DNA of 12,897 nt from Acidobacteriota bacterium. Lineage in GTDB: Bacteria; Acidobacteriota; Vicinamibacteria; Vicinamibacterales; UBA2999. The number at the start of each line of letters is the position of its first letter. Position 1 is the stretch's first letter. Under the pieces are notes generated by a model. That model was not told where the DNA came from. It was given only the letters and a program-made list of their open reading frames with translations, and made no database searches. The DNA lies in the NCBI GenBank assembly GCA_020851835.1, contig JADZBZ010000345.1, positions 1 through 12,897 of the forward strand. Direction: 5' to 3'. The position numbers were made by a program, and so were the translations under genes. Positions 8,975-12,897 of the stretch are shown here, in pieces.

Positions 8975-9637
8975 ATGGCTTTACTCTCTGCCTCCGACGA
9001 GGCCGCCCTCAAGGAACATCTGGCCGCCATCGACACGCCGGTGTCCCTGTTGCTCTTCACGCAGACCATCGGCGGATCCGAAGGTGGTCCCATCGCCAAG
9101 CAGGTGCTCGACGAGCTCGCCTTGCTGAACGACAAGATCGCGGTCGTCGAGAAGAACTTCGTCCTCGACACGGAGGATCGGACAAGATACGGCGTCGAGC
9201 GCGAGCCCGCCATCGTCGTGCTGCGGGACGGGGCCGACACGCGGATGCGATTCCTGGGCGCACCGACGGGTTACGAGTTCGTGCCTCTGGTCGAGGCGAT
9301 TCTGCTGGCCGGCACCGGCAAGGCCGAGCTCGAGGATGCCACCGTGGCGAAGCTCGACAAGGTCACCTCGCCCGTCGACATCAAGGTGTTCTCCACACCC
9401 ACCTGACCCCACTGCCCGAGGGCGGTCGTCCTCGCACAGAAGCTGGCCTTCAGCAATCCGCACATCACGGCCACGGCCGTCGAAGCCACCCAGTTCATGG
9501 ACCTGTCGCGGCGCTACCACGTGACGGGCGTGCCGAAGACCATCGTGAACGAGAGCATCGAGATTCTCGGCGCCGTCCCCGAGGCGCAGTTCGTCGAGTC
9601 GGCGCTCGGCGAACCCGGCGCGTCGACCGACGCGTAG
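8975..9637 (+). CDS. Selenocysteine-containing PDO/AhpF-N-like thioredoxin-fold protein (UxxC), TGA recoded at codon 144
   Basis: A 220-aa protein read through an in-frame TGA to the TAG at 9635-9637. It has two tandem thioredoxin folds, as in archaeal protein disulfide oxidoreductase (PDO) and the AhpF N-terminal region. The N-fold (about 1-110) has cis-Pro78 (EREPAIVV) and a GAPTGYEFVPLVEAIL helix, but its active-site position reads FTQTIGGSEG, without cysteine. The C-fold (about 120-212) has VFSTPT-U144-PH-C147-PRAV, cis-Pro187 (TGVPKT) and an EILGAVPEAQF end. Sec144 replaces the Cys seen in PDO (TPTCPYC) and Cys147 is the only cysteine. Of 76 codons after the TGA, 71 end in G or C, and no other stop interrupts. 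A SECIS hairpin follows at once. The role is probably a cytosolic thiol-disulfide reductase or peroxide-linked reductant; the partner is unknown. Standard callers will truncate it at 143 residues. Alternatives are a TGC-to-TGA sequencing error or a fresh pseudogene; the hairpin argues against both. Confidence 0.9.
9404..9406 (+). other. Selenocysteine codon (recoded TGA)
   Basis: In-frame TGA at codon 144, flanked by ACC (Thr) and CCC (Pro). It occupies the first Cys position of a thioredoxin CxxC motif (UPHC). The following base is C; UGAC is known as the weakest termination context, which helps recoding. Confidence 0.88.
9407..9439 (+). promoter_or_regulatory. Bacterial SECIS element (SelB-binding hairpin)
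   Basis: A hairpin inside the coding sequence directly after the recoded TGA. Upper stem: CGAGGGC (9417-9423) pairs with GUCCUCG (9428-9434), seven pairs including one G-U. Apical loop: GGUC (9424-9427). Lower stem: CUG (9412-9414) pairs with CAG (9437-9439) across a 2x2 internal loop (CC/CA). The loop begins 17 nt after the TGA. In E. coli fdhF the loop is also GGUC, 18 nt after the TGA by my recollection of that sequence. The single bulged U of fdhF is not obvious here; the CC/CA internal loop may take its place. Confidence 0.82.
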
Positions 9638-9690
9638 GCGAAGGCCCACGGCGGGAGCGACGCCGGCCCTTGTGCCCGGCAGGCGAGGCG

Positions 9691-10152
9691 CTACTCGCGC
9701 AGGCGGGCCTCGCGCAGGCGGCGAAGCGGCGCCTCGTCAATCGCAACATCGGCCTGTGCGAGCGAGCCCCCGGAGCTGACCACCACCCGGACCCGCAGCA
9801 CGGCGTCGACCGGTTCGCCAATGCTCCGCAGATGGCCCGACAGCCAGAGCGGCACGGTCCAGGCGGCCTGGCAGGTATCCGGGCCCGGCTCGACTTCGCC
9901 GCGCTCCACGTGCGCGTCCGGCACCGCGTGCTGGAGGGCCTTGACGGCAAAGCGATAACCGGCCGGCCCCCGCGTCATCAGCAGCACCAGCGGATCGCCC
10001 GGCGGCCGGCCGAGCATATGCTCGAACGGCGTGCCGTTGAGCCGCAGGTGGCTGTGCCGATCGAAGAGACCGTCGGGCAGATCGAGACTCTGGCGGTTGA
10101 AGAGCGCCACGAGCTGGTCGATGAGGGCGATCAGGGTCAGCTCGGCAGCCAT
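9691..10152 (-). CDS. Conserved hypothetical protein, 153 aa, unrecognised
   Basis: I do not recognise this protein. It begins MAAELTLIALIDQLVALFNRQ, an amphipathic helix, followed by a mixed alpha/beta pattern with LNGTPFEHMLGRPPGDPLVLLMTRGPAGYRFAVKALQHAVPDA and a beta-rich part (WTVPLWLSGHLRS, VDAVLRVRVVVSS). It ends in an Arg-rich helix (LRRLREARLRE). There is one Cys (94), no signal peptide and no membrane helix. The ATG at 10152 has GAAGG 6-7 nt upstream and lies 16 nt inside the end of the Nudix gene, so it is the last gene of the FKBP-methyltransferase-Nudix chain and probably translationally coupled. The longer frame to 10308 would overlap the Nudix gene heavily and is not supported. 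It converges on the selenoprotein gene with a 53-nt gap. Confidence 0.72.
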   Translation of the reverse strand: MAAELTLIALIDQLVALFNRQSLDLPDGLFDRHSHLRLNGTPFEHMLGRPPGDPLVLLMTRGPAGYRFAVKALQHAVPDAHVERGEVEPGPDTCQAAWTVPLWLSGHLRSIGEPVDAVLRVRVVVSSGGSLAQADVAIDEAPLRRLREARLRE

Positions 10153-10862
10153 CCACGGCCTTCGTGCAGGACGAAGCGGGTTTCCTCGGGGATATCCCCT
10201 CCGTCCGTGACAGGGTTCAACGGATCGCCGGGCAGCGTCAGCACGGTCGGGCCGGGCCCGGCCACCAGCGTCGGCCGGACACGACGGATCGGCGCGCGCC
10301 GCGCCCACGCCAGCACATCGGCCAGCGTCGGATGGCGCTCGAGCTGGCGCAGGGTGGTCCAGGTGGGGGGCGGCAGCATGATGTCTCCGCGCCGGCAGCG
10401 GGCGGTCGCGTCGCGCGGATGCTCCCAGGCCAGATCGGTCGTTTCGCCCCCGTCGTGGCGGGCCTCCTGCCCCTCGGGCATCAGCGTCAGAAAGAACCGC
10501 GTGTCGTAGCGGCGCGGCTCGTTGGCCGGCGTCACCCAGTGCGCCACGGGGATGAGGTCGTCCACGCCGACGCGTACCCCGGCTTCTTCTTCCAGTTCGC
10601 GTCCGGCGGCGAGACGGTAGGGCAGCTCTTCGGCGGGCGAGAGATCGGCAAAGCGCGGCGGCTCACCGAGAAACCGCGCGGCGACAGCCGCGACCCGATC
10701 CGCCTCGTCCACGCAGCCGCCCGGAAACACGTAGGCGCCGGCCATGAACGCCACGCGGTCGTTCCGCTTCACGAGCAGCACCTCGAACGACGCGGCCGCG
10801 CGCGGCCGCAGCACCACAACGGTGGACGCCGGGCGAGGCGGTGGGCTCGCTGGTGTCGTCAT
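10137..10862 (-). CDS. Nudix hydrolase with a split Nudix box (NUDT7/NUDT19-like)
   Basis: A 241-aa Nudix hydrolase, expected to cleave a nucleoside diphosphate linked to another group with Mg2+. The box is split: AYVFPGGCVDEAD (43-55) supplies the first part and RELEEEAGV (88-96, catalytic Glu89, Glu92, Glu93) the second, with about 32 residues between. An insertion inside the box together with WVTPANEPRRYDTRFFL (109-125) is typical of the NUDT19 group, where CoA or acyl-CoA pyrophosphatase activity is known; the substrate here is not shown. Residues 1-13 are a Pro-rich lead-in. The ATG overlaps the methyltransferase stop by 4 nt (ATGA) and has AGAGGA close upstream. The open frame to 11015 overlaps the methyltransferase and is not coding. 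Confidence 0.88.
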   Translation of the reverse strand: MTTPASPPPRPASTVVVLRPRAAASFEVLLVKRNDRVAFMAGAYVFPGGCVDEADRVAAVAARFLGEPPRFADLSPAEELPYRLAAGRELEEEAGVRVGVDDLIPVAHWVTPANEPRRYDTRFFLTLMPEGQEARHDGGETTDLAWEHPRDATARCRRGDIMLPPPTWTTLRQLERHPTLADVLAWARRAPIRRVRPTLVAGPGPTVLTLPGDPLNPVTDGGDIPEETRFVLHEGRGWLPS

Positions 10863-11986
10863 CGGGTCCTCTTCCCGGTCGGTGACGGCTCGAACACGGC
10901 GACCGCCTCGACGTGCTCGGTGTGCGGGAACATGTCCACCGGCCGGATCCGCGCCAGGCGATACCCGGCCCTGGCGAATCGGGGTGTTTCCCGGGCCAGG
11001 CGTTCGGGATTGCACGAGACGTAGACAAGCCGGGAAGCGCGGAGGGCCGTGACGGCGTCAATCACGCGGTCGGGGCAGCCCAGCCGGGGCGGATCGAGCA
11101 CGACGACGTCGAACGATTCCCGCATCGGCCCGCTCAGCACCCTCTCGGTGCACGAGGCCACGAGCCGCACGGCTCGGTCGCGCACCCGATTGAACCGGAG
11201 ATTGGCGTGACAGTCGTCGACCGCCTGACGATTTTCCTCGACGGCGACGACCTGGGCTCCCTGGCGTGCCAGGGGAATGGCGAACAGGCCGACGCCGCTG
11301 TAGAGATCGAGCACGCGTCCCGCCGCGCCCACCTCGTCGAGCACGATTTGAAGCAGCCCGCGCGCCGCCCCGACATTGGTCTGGAAGAACGCGGTGGGAG
11401 AGATCAGGAACGACGTGCCGAGCATCTGCTCGCGCACGTGGCTGCGTCCCGCGATGCGAATGGTCCTGGGGCCGACCATCTGGGGCCCTGGTCGATCGTG
11501 GATGTTGATGAAGCAGCCATCGGGCGCCTCTGGCGAGCCGAGCAGCGCCCGCACGGGCGCGCGCAGCGACAGGTGGTTCTCGGTGACCACCAGCATCAGC
11601 GCCGCTTCGCCCTCGTCGGCCGTGGTGCGCACCAGTACGTGTCGCAGCACGCCCGCGGGCACGCGGCCGGCCGAGAGCCGGTCGCGCAGGGTGAACGCGA
11701 GCCGATTGCCCCGGTCGCTGTGCACGGGGCACTCGTCAACGGGCACGACTCGCGTCGACTGCGCCCGAAAGTGGCCCATTACGATGCGCGGGCTGGCCGA
11801 ATCGGGCGTGAAGACAAAGGAGACCTTCTGGCGAAACCCCGCCTCGCGCGGCGACGCCACGATCGGCGCGCAGCGCGCAGCCGGGAACCACTGGCGCATG
11901 CGCTCCTGCTTGGCCGCCAACTGCGCCGCATAGGGCATGCCGGGCAGGCTGCATCCGCCGCATACGCCGAAGTGGCGGCAGATCAC
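10859..11986 (-). CDS. RNA m5U methyltransferase of the TrmA/RlmC/RlmD family
   Basis: A 375-aa SAM-dependent enzyme that methylates C5 of a uridine, most likely in 23S rRNA. Cys3, Cys9, Cys12 (CRHFGVCGGC) and Cys86 (ECPVH) match the 4Fe-4S site of the RumA/RumB type. The methyltransferase domain has the SAM loop DLYSGVG (227-233), LDPPR (297-301), the nucleophile Cys325 (VYVSCNPERLARE) and the base Glu360 in FPHTEHVEAV. There is no N-terminal TRAM domain; the protein starts directly at the Fe-S motif and has the length of E. coli RlmC. Which uridine is modified (747, 1939 or both) cannot be read from the sequence. The GTG start overlaps the FKBP stop by 4 nt (GTGA), and its own stop overlaps the Nudix start by 4 nt, showing a coupled operon. 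Confidence 0.92.
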   Translation of the reverse strand: MICRHFGVCGGCSLPGMPYAAQLAAKQERMRQWFPAARCAPIVASPREAGFRQKVSFVFTPDSASPRIVMGHFRAQSTRVVPVDECPVHSDRGNRLAFTLRDRLSAGRVPAGVLRHVLVRTTADEGEAALMLVVTENHLSLRAPVRALLGSPEAPDGCFINIHDRPGPQMVGPRTIRIAGRSHVREQMLGTSFLISPTAFFQTNVGAARGLLQIVLDEVGAAGRVLDLYSGVGLFAIPLARQGAQVVAVEENRQAVDDCHANLRFNRVRDRAVRLVASCTERVLSGPMRESFDVVVLDPPRLGCPDRVIDAVTALRASRLVYVSCNPERLARETPRFARAGYRLARIRPVDMFPHTEHVEAVAVFEPSPTGKRTR

Positions 11987-12414
11987 TTCACGTCGAGCAG
12001 CTCGACTTCGAAGAGCAGCGTGGCGTTGGGCGGGATGACTCCGCCGGCGCCGCGAGCGCCATAGCCCATGTCGGGCGGAATGGTCAGCACCCGCGTGCCG
12101 CCCACCTTCATGCCCTTCACTCCTTCATCCCAGCCGCGAATGACTTCGCCGGCCCCGAGCGAGAATTCGAAAGGCTCGTTGCGGTCCTTCGAGCTGTCGA
12201 ACTTCACCCCCTTCTTGTCGGCGTGGCTGTCATCGTAGAGCCAACCCGTGTAATGGACAACGACGCGGCGGCCGGAAGTGGCCTCGGCGCCGGAGCCGGT
12301 CTTCGTGTCGGTCGTCTGGAATGGCATCTGGGCAGCTCCGCCTCCGCCGCACGCCGCCAGCGCGACCACGAAGAGGACAATGGGAAAGAGATTGGACATG
12401 GGTGATCTCGTCAT
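11983..12414 (-). CDS. FKBP-type peptidyl-prolyl isomerase, lipoprotein
   Basis: A 143-aa exported FKBP. Residues 1-22 form a lipoprotein signal (hydrophobic FPIVLFVVALAA, lipobox LAA-C22) followed by a GGGG spacer, so it should be anchored in a membrane facing the periplasm. Residues 48-143 are a single FKBP domain with the usual pocket residues: Tyr55 (VHYTGWL), Phe72-Asp73 (KFDSS), Phe82, Val91-Ile92 and Trp95 (EVIRGWDEG), Tyr118 (MGYGARG), Ile127 (GVIPPNATL) and Phe135 (LLFEVEL). It should speed proline isomerisation in exported proteins. I chose the ATG at 12414 because it gives a positive N-region (MTRSP); the ATG at 12399 would leave no charge before the hydrophobic core. The longer frame to 12549 runs into tRNA-Ser and cannot be real. 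First gene of a four-gene chain. Confidence 0.92.
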   Translation of the reverse strand: MTRSPMSNLFPIVLFVVALAACGGGGAAQMPFQTTDTKTGSGAEATSGRRVVVHYTGWLYDDSHADKKGVKFDSSKDRNEPFEFSLGAGEVIRGWDEGVKGMKVGGTRVLTIPPDMGYGARGAGGVIPPNATLLFEVELLDVK

Positions 12415-12432
12415 CGGGCTCTGATGCCACGA

Positions 12433-12462
12433 TCGCTGCTCCAGGACGCTCGAGAGCAGCGA
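12433..12462. repeat. Perfect 9-bp inverted repeat 3 nt after tRNA-Ser
   Basis: TCGCTGCTC and GAGCAGCGA arms with a 12-nt loop. On the minus strand it begins three bases after the CCA of tRNA-Ser and ends 18 nt before the FKBP ATG. No T-run follows, so an intrinsic terminator is doubtful; a processing or RNA-stability hairpin, a Rho-linked stop, or a regulator site in the FKBP leader are all possible. Confidence 0.5.
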
Positions 12463-12465
12463 GGG

Positions 12466-12555
12466 TGGCGGAGGGAGAGGGATTCGAACCCCCGGAACCG
12501 TTTCCGGTTCAGTGGTTTTCAAGACCACCGCCATCGACCGCTCGGCCATCCCTCC
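12466..12555 (-). tRNA. tRNA-Ser (anticodon UGA)
   Basis: A 90-nt class II tRNA with encoded CCA. Acceptor GGAGGGA pairs fully with TCCCTCC, discriminator G. The anticodon arm GTGGT-CTTGAAA-ACCAC shows anticodon TGA (12521-12519), decoding UCA (and probably UCG/UCU). The long variable arm GAACCG-GAAA-CGGTTC and the T arm with TTCGAAT are clear. This is serine, not selenocysteine: tRNA-Sec would have anticodon TCA and a longer acceptor/T stack. It lies 67 nt after serS on the same strand. Confidence 0.97.
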
Positions 12556-12595
12556 GACAGGACTCTGGGCTCCAGGCCCCAGGCTCGAACCTCAG

Positions 12596-12601
12596 ACTCT
12601 A
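12596..12601 (-). promoter_or_regulatory. Putative -10 element for tRNA-Ser
   Basis: TAGAGT on the minus strand, 40 nt before the tRNA 5' end and just after serS. It is part of the 11-base string GCTAGAGTCTG also seen upstream of the zinc-ribbon gene. No convincing -35 box; the tRNA may equally be read from the serS transcript. Confidence 0.3.
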
Positions 12602-12622
12602 GCGTAGCCCATGGCGCGCGGC

Positions 12623-12897
12623 CTAGAGGCGCTTCCCCGCCTCGATGACCTCCCGGCCACCCATGAGCGGGCGCAGCGCTTCGGGAATGACCACCGAGCC
12701 GTCCTTCTGCTGGTAGTTCTCGAGCACCGCAATCAAGGTGCGCCCGACGGCCAGGCCCGACCCGTTGAGGGTATGGACGAATTCGGCCTTGCCGGTACCC
12801 GCCGGCCGGAACTTGATGTTGGCCCGGCGGGCCTGAAAGCCCTCGCAGTTCGAACAGGAGGAGATCTCCCGGTAGGTCTGCTGGCTCGGCAGCCACA
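12623..12897 (-). CDS. serS: Seryl-tRNA synthetase SerS, C-terminal 90 residues
   Basis: Partial: the right window edge cuts the gene, leaving the last 90 codons and the stop. SerS charges tRNA-Ser with serine and also charges tRNA-Sec, the first step of selenocysteine synthesis. Seen: WLPSQQTYREISSCSNCEGFQARRANIKFR, the class II synthetase region before motif 3, then the motif 3 segment HTLNGSGLAVGRTLIAVLENYQ and the closing IPEALRPLMGG. These are highly conserved in bacterial SerS. The next gene on the strand is tRNA-Ser(UGA). Confidence 0.96.
   Translation of the reverse strand, partial: WLPSQQTYREISSCSNCEGFQARRANIKFRPAGTGKAEFVHTLNGSGLAVGRTLIAVLENYQQKDGSVVIPEALRPLMGGREVIEAGKRL

Noticed and set aside
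8975..9406. Reading the PDO-like gene as a 143-aa protein or a pseudogene
   Set aside because: The frame stays open for 76 codons with normal codon use and a complete second fold, and a SECIS hairpin follows the TGA; a truncated protein would have no active-site residue at all.
9662..9680. GCCGG/CCGGC hairpin between the convergent selenoprotein and 153-aa genes, as a terminator
   Set aside because: Only five pairs, a nine-base loop and no T-run on either strand; too common in GC-rich DNA to call.
12415..12549. FKBP frame extended upstream
   Set aside because: It would run through tRNA-Ser; the lipoprotein signal fits a start at 12414.
12466..12555. tRNA-Sec (selC), considered because of the nearby selenoprotein
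   Set aside because: The anticodon is UGA, not UCA, and the acceptor (7 bp) and T stems (5 bp) are of ordinary serine type.
12564..12583. CTGGGC/GCCCCAG hairpin between serS and tRNA-Ser, as the serS terminator
   Set aside because: The stem has a bulge, there is no T-run after it, and it lies at the tRNA 5' leader, so its role cannot be told.

Overview
The window is high-GC DNA with tightly packed genes and strong G/C preference at third codon positions. The gene set includes a complete front half of an alternative complex III operon with fused actB, an S9 peptidase with an export signal, and several small conserved hypotheticals. This fits a soil or sediment member of the Acidobacteriota (Vicinamibacteria-like), but that assignment is an inference from gene content and not a measured phylogeny.

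Layout. (1) 1-5921, minus strand: actA-actB-actC-actD-actE, running off the left edge inside actE. These encode a pentaheme cytochrome, a fused molybdopterin-like/Fe-S protein, a NrfD-type membrane subunit, a DUF3341 membrane subunit and a lipoprotein cytochrome. Together they form the quinol oxidase that replaces cytochrome bc1. (2) 6144-8198, minus: a secreted prolyl-oligopeptidase-type (S9) peptidase. (3) 8199-8455: a divergent intergenic region rich in short palindromes. (4) 8456-9637, plus: an eight-cysteine zinc-ribbon protein, then a two-domain thioredoxin-fold protein of the PDO/AhpF-N type. (5) 9691-12414, minus: a cotranscribed chain with overlapping ends: FKBP lipoprotein, RNA m5U methyltransferase, Nudix hydrolase with a split box, and a 153-aa unknown. 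(6) 12466-12897, minus: tRNA-Ser(UGA) just downstream of the 3' end of serS.

The most notable item is the PDO-like gene at 8975-9637. A normal gene caller stops at residue 143, at an in-frame TGA (9404-9406). The frame stays open for 76 more codons that complete a second thioredoxin fold. The TGA stands exactly where the first Cys of the CxxC motif belongs, giving TPT-U-PHC. Immediately downstream lies a bacterial-type SECIS hairpin with a GGUC apical loop 17 nt after the TGA. I read this as a selenoprotein whose only redox pair is Sec144/Cys147. The N-terminal thioredoxin domain has lost both cysteines. A perfect TATAAT six bases before the ATG and no Shine-Dalgarno suggest a leaderless transcript.

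The host must then carry selA/selB/selC/selD elsewhere. The tRNA here is an ordinary serine tRNA, not tRNA-Sec. I see no mobile elements, CRISPR arrays, rRNA or phage genes.
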